Below are positions 10,396 to 21,446 of a DNA stretch of 64,000 nucleotides, piece by piece. Source of the stretch: Tetraselmis striata (taxonomy: Eukaryota > Chlorophyta > Chlorodendrophyceae > Chlorodendrales > Chlorodendraceae); contig VCJN01000768.1 in assembly GCA_006384855.1 (NCBI GenBank), positions 1 through 64,000 on the forward strand, read 5' to 3'. The stretch's first letter is position 1. Every line of letters starts with the position of its first letter. The notes under the pieces are model-generated. The model did no database searches. It saw nothing but the letters and a program-made list of their open reading frames with translations, and was not told the DNA's origin. A program made the position numbers and the translations under genes.

Positions 10396-12219
10396 CAGTT
10401 AACGGTACCATCAGGTTTCAGTACGGGCTGCCCCAATGCCCGCGAGCCCTGCGCTCCCGGCCGAGGAGCTACTTTGGACAGCCACTAGCAGCTCGTCTCC
10501 CATCTTCCATGTCGCTGCCTTCGGCACCGGCTTCGCGTACTTCTGCGCACGCGAGGTTCTTTTTCCCGGTAGTGAGTCGTCGTGCCGCGCAGCACATGCG
10601 TTACATAATCAGCCAGGCGGCGATAGACAGCCCTAGCCTCGACGGTAGAGTGGGTTTCCGGACTCGCGCGCCTGAAGTCGTTTCCGTTTTTGCCCAAGCT
10701 TTGCTGCTAAGACGTGCTTTGGTGGCAATGCACACGGTATAAGGAATTGGAGCTGGGGTTTCCCCGTTAGGGGCGGTTCTAAACCTCAAGACCCGAAGTC
10801 GAGTCGCAGTACATGCATGCCTTCGTGGGCTGTATGCACCCTCTCATGCACCCTCTCGAGGTAGTCAACTCTTGAGATTAGGTCAAGTGGACGCGCTCGG
10901 CACCATGGCCGCTGCTCATCACGGTTGCCAATGACGACAACTACGCCTACCGCAACGGATCGGTGCGGACGGAGGAGGACGTCCGTGTCGATGGGACAGC
11001 CACTCGTTGTCATGCAAGACACTTCAACCCGGTCCACGTGTCCTCGCAGTAGGGCGTCGTGGCATCAACGGTCGTTACACGTTGTGGTTTCCTTAACTAC
11101 CCGCGTACTTGGCCCGTTACGGGGATGGCGCCGCTCATGCGCCGGTGTTTTGAGAGGGCTCGTTGCCCTCGCCCTGACCGTGCCGAGGCAACGTTTGTTG
11201 TGGTCGTCGATGTTTATTGCTTTAGCGTGGCCGTCACAAACTACAACTTGAAGATACCCGCCGGGGGGGGGCAGTTCTGTACCACCTGGCTTGCTCGACG
11301 TCTCGCGTGGTGATCGTAACTACCCTTGTCCGACTCCGGGTTTGGAACCTCGACGACCGTCGCTGGTGCGACAGCAGCGGCCGCCTCGTCGTCACCCTTG
11401 CCCCGGCATCACTGGCACCGTTATATATACGGGCCGGCGTAGTAGGCTACCAGAACCTCTACGCCGGCCAACCCGTTCCAGACGTCACGACATCTCATCT
11501 CTGACAACACGAGTTGCCCGGTGGGGGGGGGAGCTCCGCTACGTAACACGACCTGTGCATTTTGTGGCTTCATCATAGGCACGCGACTTGTGAGATGCTA
11601 GCTAGTCGGCGGCCGTCGCTGGTGAAGCAGCGGCGGCCACCTCACCGCACTCTGCGAAGCAAGACCCGCGCCGACAACTCACAGAGTCGGCGAGTCTTCT
11701 GCGACATCGTCGACAACTGGCCCCGACACACCGAACTGGTATATATGACGACACGACCACACTGGGACTCACGTGCCCGCGCCTCGGAGCGTTGTGCGTT
11801 TCATGCGCCGAGGCGAGGTGAGGCGACCGAGACGACCGCCGCTGGTGATGGCATCGGCCTTGCACCGCTGTCATCGCGCGGGATTGCGTGTCTACTCCTT
11901 GTAGTGTACATCGCCAGCACATGTATATGATTATTTACCGTCGCGTCGCATACAACGAACCGCACTTCATCTGGTTGTACGCGGCGCGCTCGTGCGACCC
12001 TGATCGCAGCTCGCACTCGTCCTACTCAGTGAAGAGCAGCAAGTCATCATGTTGTAAATCAATTTCAATTTCAATTTCGTCCTTCTCGTACATGTGCCGC
12101 TCTGCCGGGCAGTCGTCGCCAACTTCACCGTTCCTACTAGCCTATAGTTTCGGCGGTTCGTGCCGCACGCCGCCACCAAATGTTGTAGGGCGCAGTCGGG
12201 AGACGGCGCCTTGATTAGA
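10396..12219. other. GC-rich retroelement-like debris
   Basis: Many short open frames on both strands interrupted by stops, several containing conceptual stretches rich in Arg/Pro/Thr. Composition and position suggest eroded retroelement sequence joined to the fragments at 12220-14060, but no catalytic motif is visible. It ends near a CAATTT triple repeat at 12060-12077. Confidence 0.3.
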
Positions 12220-12585
12220 TGGACGGGGACGGGACCGCCCGTGTCCTCATATTCAGCAACTCCCTCGATAAACATTTGCAACACCTCGATATCGCCATTG
12301 ACATACTCGCACAAAATGACATGTGCATTCATTTACCAAAAGGTTTCTTTGTCAAAAATGAACTCGACTACCTCGGTTGTCACATGGTCAATATAACCGG
12401 CCTCCACCCCTCCGACAACAAAGTCAAAGCAGCCGTAAAAGTTTGGGCCTGCCCTCAAACCGTGCAATAACAAATACAATATTTTAGGGTTTTGCAATTC
12501 GTCTACCGCCGCTACATACACCGATATGCCCTCATGGCTGCTCCCTTACATGATGTAACACGCAAAAAGTAAAATTTGAATGGGG
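12220..12585 (+). pseudogene. Ty3/gypsy reverse transcriptase fragment
   Basis: The translation matches, segment by segment, the reverse transcriptase region of the full-length chromovirus in this window (42844-43165). It has Val-Leu-Ile-Phe-Ser-Asn-Ser-Leu just after the place where the YLDD box should be, then Asn-Glu-Leu-Asp-Tyr-Leu-Gly and Gly-Leu-His-Pro-Ser-Asp-Asn-Lys, and finally a decayed Phe-Tyr-Arg-Arg-Tyr block with stops and frameshifts. The catalytic Asp-Asp itself is missing. The sequence breaks off at about 12585; the matching RNase H and integrase parts resume at 14850, so it is the left half of an interrupted element. Confidence 0.75.
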
Positions 12586-13241
12586 CATGGTACACTTAGA
12601 TGCACAACGGCGACACCTTCACGCTCGACGGCGTGAGGGAGCGCTACCTCCCCCATGACACCGATACCCTAGGGTCGCCTGAGTTCACCGAGCTGATATA
12701 GTTCTAAAACGACCGTGTTTGCTACGACGCAATCACCGCAAGCGGATGAAAAGCCGTCAACCCTTCAGCGCTTTGGTGGTGGTCCATGGCGCAATGACCG
12801 TGACCGGGACGACGGCGGCGGCCACCGCGACAACTTCTAGAACGCGCGCCCGGCGTGCGAGACGGCGGCGCCCCGAACCACCTTCGCAAAGGACGTCACC
12901 AAGGACTCGTCCGGTAATAAGGGCAAGGCGAAGACCGAGACCCTCACGCCGACAAGGCCGAATGATGCGGTGTTCCGCCGTCTCGCCCCCAAGCAGCTGC
13001 GTTTCGAGGGCACGCCTTTGGTCGTGCGTTCCAAGTACCGCGGTACCGGAGTCGTCGGCATGAGCAAGACTCTCTTATCATTGATCCATCTTTCCGGGTC
13101 GTCGTCCTCCATCCCCCTTCCCTCGCCTGAGTCAACCGCTCCGTTTACATTTCGAGTCTACACCGACTCCCCCTTTGTGGCGCGCCCATCCATATTTGCC
13201 GCGCTAACCTCCTTGCCCGTCACTCACACAGCGACCTCTCG

Positions 13242-14060
13242 TTGGCGGCCTGGCGGGCTTGGTACTCGCGCGACGCCCGTGCGTTACGAGATCTGCACCT
13301 ACATCCCCCTATCATAGGTTCCGGCATCACCTTCGTGCTGCGTATGGACCCGTCATCACAACCCGGCAATCGCCATCGTCGAGCCATGCAGCGACGTACG
13401 GCTCCATTCGGCGCGTCCGTCGCGCCACGAAGACGCATAACGACGTACTTCATCGTAGACCCCGAGGTGAAGGCACCTTGGAGCGAGCTCATGAGAGGCA
13501 GCATCGAAGCTCTGTACGGCACGGACGGCTGGAGCGCCAAGGCACTCGATATTCTGACTACAACGCTCACGGCCATCACCTACTCGAACTACGAGGGCAA
13601 GATCCGCCTCTTCGCCGAGTTTTGCATCGACGAGGAAGGCGTTTGCCCTCAAGACTGCACCGAGGCAACGTGCGTCCCCTACCTCATCGTCTGGAGTGCG
13701 GAGCGCGGCACTATCGGCGCAAGGTCTCTGCAGCCCTACCTTTCCGCCATGATCGCCTTCCTGCGTCACATTGTTCGGGATGATGCCCCGGCTGGGATGA
13801 TGGTCCAACCATTATCGACATTAAGCGCGCTTCAATCCGCCAGCTCGAGACATGCTGCGAGGAGCTTCGACACACTCCCATGCTGTGCGACGTCATCACC
13901 GACATCCTCGACGACTTGCTGCCCTTCCGAAGACCACCATCGACTACATTATAAAACATTTCGCGATGGCGTAATGGTGTGCTTGACGTTCATGTTTTAC
14001 TGCCGTGGTGAGTCCAACGTGCCCACTCCACGACATGGCCGTCGACGCCCACAAAATTGA
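13242..14060 (+). pseudogene. Tyrosine-recombinase-like fragment (DIRS-type candidate)
   Basis: A long open stretch without a good ATG start. Residues from about 80 to 175 resemble the core-binding (SAM-like) domain of tyrosine recombinases: Tyr-Glu-Gly-Lys-Ile-Arg-Leu-Phe-Ala-Glu-Phe-Cys, later Tyr-Leu-Ile-Trp-like and Leu-Gln-Pro-Tyr-Leu-Ser-Ala-Met-Ile-Ala-Phe-Leu-Arg segments. After about 13790 the frame no longer looks recombinase-like and another frame carries the better match, suggesting a frameshift; the catalytic Arg/Tyr box is not visible. Such recombinases in algal genomes usually belong to DIRS-like retroelements or Crypton-like transposons. The assignment rests on pattern recognition and needs a profile search. 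Confidence 0.4.
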
Positions 14061-14650
14061 AATTGAAGTTGAATGATTTTGACGTGGCGCCCACAACGTC
14101 GCCGTCTTATTCGTCAACCGTGAGAAGGCGGGACATCGGAAGCGTCATTGAGAGGGGTTCATACCCCTACTTCAAGTCCCTGCCACCGCCGTGCCCACTT
14201 GGGCAGTCCTTCTGCGCCGCTTCGTCATCTACCGCAAGACGGCGTTCCGGGTATCCCCTTCCGCCAAGCAACCCGACCGATTCTGGGCGCTCCTGGCGTC
14301 GGTGCTACCCCACCCCTTGCGTGGAACGCCGCTACCCTCGGCGTCTGCTGGCTCAAGCGGGCCGTCGGCGGCATCAATCGAGCCCCCCCCCCCCCCCCCT
14401 CCCACCTTACCCACCCCGAAGGCTTCGTGTGGACTTCACACTCCTTTAATTGAAATAACAACTGCTAGTATGCTTTGTCCACTGCTGGCTCAGACTGAGT
14501 TGCTCTTAGGGCCTGCAATTTAAAATCATATAGTAGGGAACACTATGTGTAATTACAACTCAAGCTACTGGGCGTCCTCTTGTGTGTCTCAGCCCCTCCT
14601 CCTTACAACGGGTTGTAGCTAGGACAGCAGCGCCCCCATGCTGTCCTTAT

Positions 14651-14845
14651 TAGGGTTGGACTGCAGTAACTGCTGCACTGCGGACTGCGGAAACCGCAGC
14701 ATGCAGTTAAGCTACTGCACTGCAGCCTGCAGTACTTCCCGAAAAAGGGTTGCAGTGCAGTTACCCAAAGTTCCCCAAATATATGCCCTTCACTGTCCCG
14801 CCCTTCCCTATAATCAACAGTTTCAGTGCTACTATGCCGGTGTTA
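14651..14845. mobile_element. Truncated second copy of the hAT-type MITE
   Basis: From AGGGTTGGACTGCAGTA at 14652 onward, this stretch follows the 10058-10387 element closely. It has the same CTGCAG-rich left arm, the shared core with AAATATATGCCCTTCACTGT, and the purine-poor segment up to TTTCAGTGC, then stops. The right arm is missing. It sits exactly between the reverse transcriptase fragment and the RNase H remnant of the decayed chromovirus, so it inserted into, or was captured in, that element. Confidence 0.75.
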
Positions 14846-14849
14846 TGTC

Positions 14850-16802
14850 GAGGGCGCCGCTCGTATCATGGTTATCACCGACCACGTAACACTCCACCAT
14901 CTTCCAACGCAGGACGCCCTAGGCCGCCGTCACGCTCTCCGATCTGTCACCCTACCTCGCCATCTCACCCCGCACTAACCAACCGATTCTTTCCACCCTC
15001 TACCGCAAAGGCAGTCAATAAAACGAGGCCAAGGCCTTCTCCCGCCGATATGATCTTAAACATGACATGTTCTCCGATGAGGAACGACTGCTATACTCTG
15101 AGTTAAAGGACATGCATGATTTTCTCTCATCAATAAGTCAATTGCAAATTTACCCCTCATTGCTAACCCGCATTCGCCATGACTAGAACATCTATGCGAA
15201 CTATTCCGGACCCCGCGTACCTGTTGGCGTGACTTTCGATACCTATGACATCCTTTATTGGATGGCAGATAAAATATGCATACCGACTGCTGATAAGATA
15301 AGCAACTTATGAACTCAATAATACACGAATACCATGATGCTGCCGGACACCCAGACGCCCGCCGTACTTTACTAAATATCTCCAAAATGTTCTGATGGCC
15401 ACGTATGAATAAAGACAATAAACGGTACTGCATACACTGCCCTACCAACTAACGTAGCGTCTACTCAGAAGCCCCATGGTGTGCTATTTCCTTTATCAAA
15501 ACCATCCTGCCCGTGGCGGGAAATGATTTCCATGATTTTATTACTGGCCTCCCCCTACATGACGGCTTTGATGCTATCGATACTTTTGTATATACCTTTA
15601 CTAAACAAGCTCACTTTATACCTTGCAATATGTCTATTGACGCCCCGCAGATCGCCACATTATTTCTCAATAAAATTTACCGCCACCATGGTCTGTCACG
15701 AGTATTTTCGACCGGCGCGTGATCCCCGCTTTACTTCCGCCTTTTGGCAATCCCTATTTAAAGCACTGAAAACCAGATTAAATATTTCGTCCTCGTACCA
15801 CCATGAGACCAACGGGCAAACAAAACGCACTCACCGTACTATTGAACAAATACTCCGCGCCTTTACTCATAAAAATCATGACGACTGGTTAAATACTCTA
15901 GCACTTGCTGAGCTCTCGTGTAATAATTGTACCCACTCTGTCACTAAGCACACACCCTTATTTGAGGCAGTAGTATATGGTCATTACCCATTAATCCCCG
16001 CCAGCATGCTACACCACACACCTAAACGCTCTAAACCATGCCTACGCCCCCATGAACGTGAGAACTTAGATAAACTTCATGACCTACGCTATCTTAATCG
16101 TGTTAAACATGTCAAAACGGACCCACACCATGACCTGCTAAATACAATCCACGATACCCAGCACGCTCTTATTACCGAGCATCTTGAACTCGCCGATGAA
16201 TATCAAAAAGCATACTCTGACCGCCGGATCCGTCTAAGAGGAATTTTATGAAGGCGGTAAGATATGTTGTATACTGAACACCGTCCTCTTACTACGAAAT
16301 CAACCTACTAAAAACTTTCGCCAACGTTTCATCGGGCCGTATCCCATCGTCCGCGAAATCTCTTCTCAGGCTTATTACCATATCCGTCTACCATCAACTA
16401 TGGAGTGTCAACCCGTTTTCCACATCTCTCGCCTTCGCCGCTACTATTCCCCTAGCACTCCCCCTGACACCGTCCCCGATCGTACTTCCCTACTAGCATG
16501 CGAGTTCATCATCGAACGCGTCCTTGACCACCGCATCGAATACGACGACGACGTACTCGACTACTCTCGCGGCCCGCCGCTCGTATTTCTCCTTCGTTGG
16601 CAGGGATCCGACTCATTCCACGACTCATGGGAACCATATCAACATCTCCGCCGCGTCGATATGCTACATCTTTACGCGGCCAGCTCCCGTGCTCTGCACG
16701 ACTTGTTTCACACTCAACACTACCGCAACTTCCATTCCGAATACCCGGCCCGCTTCACGTTTGAAAAATATCGTAGCCATTTTTTTCCCGTGAGGGATGG
16801 AA
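14850..16802 (+). pseudogene. Decayed Ty3/gypsy chromovirus RNase H, integrase and chromodomain
   Basis: The order of motifs follows the intact element at 43.4-45.3 kb. An RNase H piece comes first with Ile-Thr-Asp-His (14870s), then many stops, then a zinc-binding relic near 15320-15450. The integrase core runs from about 15510 to 16250 with [11 protein letters not shown] and Thr-His-Arg-Thr-Ile-Glu-Gln. The chromodomain runs from about 16500 to 16690, with Ile-Glu-Arg-Val-Leu-Asp-His and Ser-Trp-Glu-Pro-Tyr. Several frameshifts and stops make it non-functional. The long open frames 15481-16251 and 16400-16819 are its best preserved parts. The long terminal repeat follows directly. Confidence 0.85.
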
Positions 16803-17181
16803 TGTTAGGGTTACACTAACCCTACCTAGCGACTACTCTAGCACCATCACAATTCCTGCAACCCTAGCACCATCATAATTCTGGTATTATATGTCACATA
16901 TGTTATCATAATACTGATATTATCACATTTATTACATTACTACTGTACCATTGTACCAGATGTTACAGCTCTAATACGCATGGCCACTACGCTACAGATC
17001 CGCTGTAGCTGCTCTGCATGTAACACCGCAATCGCATGTTACGCTGCTCTGCCTGCACCCATGCAACTGTCAACTGCTATAAATGCCGGAACAACTGATG
17101 AACATGTAACATTCGATAATGTTTCCTCAACACCTTCGTTTCCTCGCCCTTCAGTGCATTAAACATTCAAAGTACTTTACA
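16803..17181 (+). repeat. 3' LTR of the decayed chromovirus
   Basis: The repeat begins TGTTAGGG right after a purine-rich GAGGGATGGAA tract and ends AGTACTTTACA, matching both the start and the end of the intact element's LTRs (TGTTAGGG ... GTACTTACA). It shares the inner TAGCGACTA motif. A TATAAA-like GCTATAAATG lies near 17077-17086 and could be the LTR promoter. No 5' partner was found inside the window. Confidence 0.7.
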
Positions 17182-18284
17182 ACTCCGCTGTGAGTCATCG
17201 GGCGAGATTGAATTATTGGCCATGGAGGACAGGTCGAGCAGCTCGGTGGTCTCGGTGGTGAGGTGCTTGAGCTCGAGAAGTTTTTCTGTGGTGCCTTCAG
17301 GTGTGCCTTCGCGGAATGTGCGCTGCGCTAGAGAGCGCTGGGTGAGTCGAGGGTAACGGCGGCCAGACATGGTACCCCCGTTGCGCCGCGATGGGCGGTA
17401 TCCACGTCCATGGTGCTGTCGTTCTCCTCGTATTTCAATTCAAGCTCATCTTCGTGGTCTGCCTTTTTCCTACTGTCATGGCAGCCGTTGTTGGGCTGTG
17501 GCTTCAGCTGCGGGCGCTGGGTGGGCTGCTCCGGTGGCGGGCTCCGTTGTTGTTTGGCGCCGGTCGATGGTTGCGATTGCAGTAGCGTCCGGCGCCCCGC
17601 GCCTCGGTATCACGTGCTCGAACCCATGAGGAGGGGGGGGGGGGGGGGGTCGTCGACCTGCTGGGGTTCGGCCCGGGCTGTTGGGGTCGCTGTTAGTGTC
17701 GGTTGGGGTGGACCGGTTGGCGATGGTGATGGCGTTGTGCCCGCTGGCCGCCCCTCGGCCGCAGCCGGAGCTCATGGCGCGGCCTTGATCTTCCCGCTCG
17801 CCGTCGACACTGTCTTATTACGGCACTGCTCTATTCGTGCTGCTTAAACATCGGTTACCACAATACTCGTCGAATATTGTAAAGCCATCATCGTCCGCTA
17901 GTTAGACGGGAATACTTGTAGGTCTGCGCTGGCCTCCTGCCCGCACAGTAGCCCCTCCCCCCCATATTTCGTTGTGGCTCCTTGCCGCAAGTCCCCCGCC
18001 CTTTCGGGGTAACTAAGCATGCGCACTTATCGGGCTAATCTCCCTTGCCTGCCTCACTTTGTAACACTATACGTTATGTTTGTCTTTAGCATGTTTAGGG
18101 CGCGGGTAGTGCATGGCACGCTTTATTATACAAGGCATACGAGGATCGGACACGTCTGACACGTGGCACGTAGCCACAGGTCTACTAATGGTACTATATA
18201 GACCAGACTATAGGTCAGGTCGCGATACTGGCATGATGGGTTTTTTAATCCTAAATCGTTAATCCTAAATCCTTTACAAGGTAC
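17182..18284. other. Spacer with small unassigned frames
   Basis: Two minus-strand frames (17370-17167 and 17775-17476) are open: the first is Glu/Thr-rich, the second Pro/Ala/Thr-rich and crossing a poly-G tract at 17633-17649. They could be gag debris, but nothing supports that beyond position. No gene is called. Confidence 0.3.
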
Positions 18285-18460
18285 ATTCCAACGTTGCGCG
18301 GAAGTCGGAATTTGATATTTCCGTTCCGGTGGAACGGAATTCCGGCAGTTCCGGCGGAGTTCCGCGGAACTCCAGAAGGAATTCCGTTCCGCCCTTCACA
18401 CGGAACGGAATTCCGGACCGGAAATTCCGCATGAACACCCCGGAACTCCAGTCTGCTTCA
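18285..18460. repeat. GGAATTCC-rich palindromic element
   Basis: A dense cluster of GGAATTCC, TTCCGGAA-like and CGGAACGG motifs in both orientations that can fold on itself over most of its length. Related motif clusters occur at 20500-20590, 52625-52695 and 53310-53400. Confidence 0.6.
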
Positions 18461-19080
18461 CCCCGGACTGTGATATTAATTACATACGTTCTCATTCAGC
18501 AATGCAATTTATATTTTGCCTGTTGAAATAACCAATATTAAATGTCATAAGACTAGCCGCGCTTAAATCTGATCAAGAAATATTTTTGGGACCCTTGATG
18601 ATTATTATATATTATTGTATTGCTCTTGACTTCTCACTTGATACACAGAGCCTTGCATAATAATAGCAAGAGGGCACAGCGATACAACATGCAGATCAAT
18701 GGCAACATGCTAGCAATGACCCATGTATTATAGGAAGAGTGCGCGGCAGATGAGGCAGAGATATGCCGCCATACACATTATAACGATGGAGGTGTGGCCC
18801 ATCACGTAGTGCGTGCAATGCAAGCGGAGACTGATGCAATTTGGGTGGCAGCCCAGCAGCAACAACGCATATTCAGTGCCTGGCAAGATAGTATGCATGG
18901 CGGAAAGGGCTCAATCCATTTAAACCATGAAAAAATACATTTGTTATCTGAAGACCCCTAATTGACCCCCCCCCCCCCCCCCCGCCTTCGCTGGCAACCA
19001 TTGCATTGCAAGTCGTGCACTTGTCGATGTTGATGTCACCTTGCCGTCTTTGTATATTGTCAGCAATGTGATGATGTCAC
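18461..19080. other. Spacer with poly-C tract
   Basis: A plus-strand frame at about 18740-18960 stays open for some 75 codons with a Gln-rich middle but has no recognisable motif, and ends before a poly-C run at 18967-18983. No gene is called. Confidence 0.3.
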
Positions 19081-19503
19081 TCAGCCGCGCTCTTTAAATA
19101 CTCATCGACATAGTGCTCATACTCATGGAAAGCCGTAAAGTTGAAGTCGTCGCTGTTAGGATCAACGCACTCTACGGAGGCTGCAAGTGACGCAGCCATC
19201 GGCGCCTCGGTCTTGATCTTAGTCTCCGCAGCCAAGTTCACGGAGTAGTTGTCTTTGCCATAGGCGGCCTGCCTGAAGCTTGATTAAAAGAGGATTCTCA
19301 ACAATTGAAAACGGCATTTTGCAGAAGACGACGACGAGAAGACTGAGCATGCTCATGAAGGCCACCACCTTCTATTAGTCTACATTACGCTTCTTCGTCG
19401 CCTTGAAGTGATTGTTTACGACACTCATGGTACCGTCGGGAGTCTTATTCTCGGCGGTGTCACTGGCGTCATTCGAAGTCTTCTTGCCCTTTTGGCCCGC
19501 CAT
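19081..19503 (-). pseudogene. hAT transposase remnant
   Basis: Reading starts at ATG 19503 with a basic N-terminus (Met-Ala-Gly-Gln-Lys-Gly-Lys-Lys) followed by Asn-Asn-His-Phe-Lys, as at the start of a BED-finger region. Two adjacent stops (TAA TAG) follow, and then Phe-Cys-Lys-Met-Pro-Phe-Ser-Ile-Val-Glu-Asn-Pro. That is the conserved 'PFxxVEN' block of hAT transposases that precedes the catalytic core. After a 1-base frameshift the frame continues to an acidic, Tyr-rich end at 19081. The catalytic core and dimerisation domain are missing, so this is an internally deleted relic. It may record the autonomous source of the hAT-type MITEs at 10 and 14.6 kb, though that link is unproven. Confidence 0.6.
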
Positions 19504-19970
19504 GGCTTTTATCTATGCGGGCCGCATGGCGTTGGAATAATATTGATATGGCAAAGCTAGGGCATGTAGTTAGTATACATCTCTACCACATGCTATATGT
19601 ACATAAACATAAAATATACATATTCTACATATTCATAAACATATACGCTACATCTGCATATGCATATACATATACATACACATAAACTACGCTCAGGGTT
19701 CCGCAATCGGCGACCTAGTTAACAGCATCGCACTCGCCGCTAGCTGTCCTCACGATGGTACTTCGTGCAATTGTGTCTCAACGAGCCGTTGCCGTCTTTC
19801 GGGTTGTTAGAAATCACGTGCTTCGGCTCGTGACCGCTTTAATTTATCTTTCGGCACCTCAGGGGCCAACCAGTGCACATTGTTGTCGAGGGCAGAGATC
19901 TCGTCGTTCTCATCAACATAACACCCAACATGGGCGGCGTCCTCCCCAACATACATGTAGTTGCTGCTGT

Positions 19971-20170
19971 ATTTCGGCAATATCGGCCCGGTGTGTCCCG
20001 GGTTTACCCGGTTGATGCATTAGCCCTTCGGGGTTCGAATGAGGCAATGGTCTATGGGCTATGCCAGACCTACGACTGCAGTTGGCGCAGGAGGTCAACT
20101 GCTAGGGCGGCTTCGGCCGATGTCCCGGGGCGAACTTTTAGCAGTTACAATCAATTTCAATTTCAATTTT
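19971..20170. repeat. Dispersed repeat copy A, ending in (CAATTT)3
   Basis: Shares about 150 bases with the stretch at 20682-20905: blocks ATATCGGCC/GTATCGGCC, CCCGGTTGATGCATT, GAGGCAATGGTC, GGGCTATGCCAGA, CTACGACTGCAGTT and CCGGGGCGAACTTT. Copy A runs on into CAATTTCAATTTCAATTT at 20152-20169, a tail-like hexamer repeat. Confidence 0.75.
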
Positions 20171-20494
20171 TATCGGGCACTTGAGATTATTGTCGATTCA
20201 TCGGACCATAAATGGACAAGCTGAAACTAATACACCAATAGCGACAATTAGTTATGATTTAAGAATTTCGAAATTTGAATTCAATCGTCGCCACAAGGTG
20301 CTGTTGAGTATCGACGAGTAGCGACGCTAGCTAGTCGCTAGTCATTACGGTATTGTAGGCCACATGCGGGGGCCCCATAGTCCCGATGCATGTACGAGCC
20401 GTGCGGCATGATGCAAGTTCGTTTTCCTTACAAAGTTATTCAGTGAAACTAAATGTTATGGCCAATTGTTGGTGTGGCCATTTGGGTAACAATG

Positions 20495-20600
20495 CCCGTG
20501 CACTTCCGGCTCATTTTGAAATTCTTCCGTTCCGCTGGAAGTATTTTCGTTCCGCTTTAAGTGCCGGAACGGAAGTGACTTCCGTGCAACCCTGGTACAT
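20495..20600. repeat. TTCCGTTCCG palindromic element
   Basis: A 100-bp cluster of TTCCG and CGGAA motifs. Its right edge reads GTGCAACCCTGG, resembling the hAT-type CAGGG end seen at 10387. It is a weaker relative of the 18285-18460 cluster. Confidence 0.45.
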
Positions 20601-20681
20601 TCCTTGTCCGCGCTCGGTCGAGCGGTCGTCTCGTATGCGAGAGGTCCCGGCAGGGTCCCGGGATCGACTCGTGGTCAATGT

Positions 20682-20905
20682 ATTTTGGTAGTATCGGCCT
20701 GGCGTGTCCTGGGTCTACGTAAGATTATACCCGGTTGATGCATTCGCCCTCTGGGGTTCGGATTAATGAGGCAATGGTCCAAGGGCTATGCCAGAACTAC
20801 GACTGCAGTTAATTTACAGTACCAGAACTACGACTGCAGTTGGCGCAAGAGGTCAATAAATTGCTGGGGCGGCTTCGCCCATGTAGTCCCGGGGCGAACT
20901 TTACT
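20682..20905. repeat. Dispersed repeat copy B
   Basis: Second copy of the 19971-20170 repeat. It carries an internal duplication (CCAGAACTACGACTGCAGTT twice, about 30 bases apart) and lacks the CAATTT tail. Confidence 0.75.
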
Positions 20906-21446
20906 TGTACACCTATAAATCCTTAATACTTGTACTGGTCTGGGGATACCAGTACCCAAAAAACAGCAAATGGTCTCATCCAGTCGTGTCCTGCTCTGGC
21001 GTGTCCGTGTGTGAAAGTTATGGGCGCCGCCGTGCCCTGCTGGTCAGGAATTAATAAGATTTGATATGTCTATTATGAGAATTATTGTTTTTTAAAAGTG
21101 ATGGGCGCCGGAGTATTGCTTGCCTTGGTCAGGGATTGTTCTTCCTCACAATTATACATGAATCACTACGACGACGCCTTGCTGCTAGCGACTGTGTAGT
21201 CGCTATATGCTGCTGGAAGCTTGGAAGTCTATGTTATCGATTAATCCTAATCTATGGAAGTCTATGTTAAGATCGATTAGATCAGGCGATCCCTTGGCCC
21301 TTGCCGACCACACAGTTCGAGCAGCAGTAGGCACTACCAGCAGCTGCCCGTTCCGCCGGGCGTCGTACACTCAGCAGTGGGTGTGACTTCCGGGCAGGCA
21401 GGCCAAGTACACGCGGCACCCGGCGTCGGTGTCCTCTCCGTGCCCG
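20906..21446. other. Upstream region of APC13
   Basis: No gene seen. A TAGCGACTGTGTAGTCGCTA palindrome lies at 21188-21207. The part just before 21447 is presumably promoter and 5' UTR, with no recognisable box. Confidence 0.4.
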
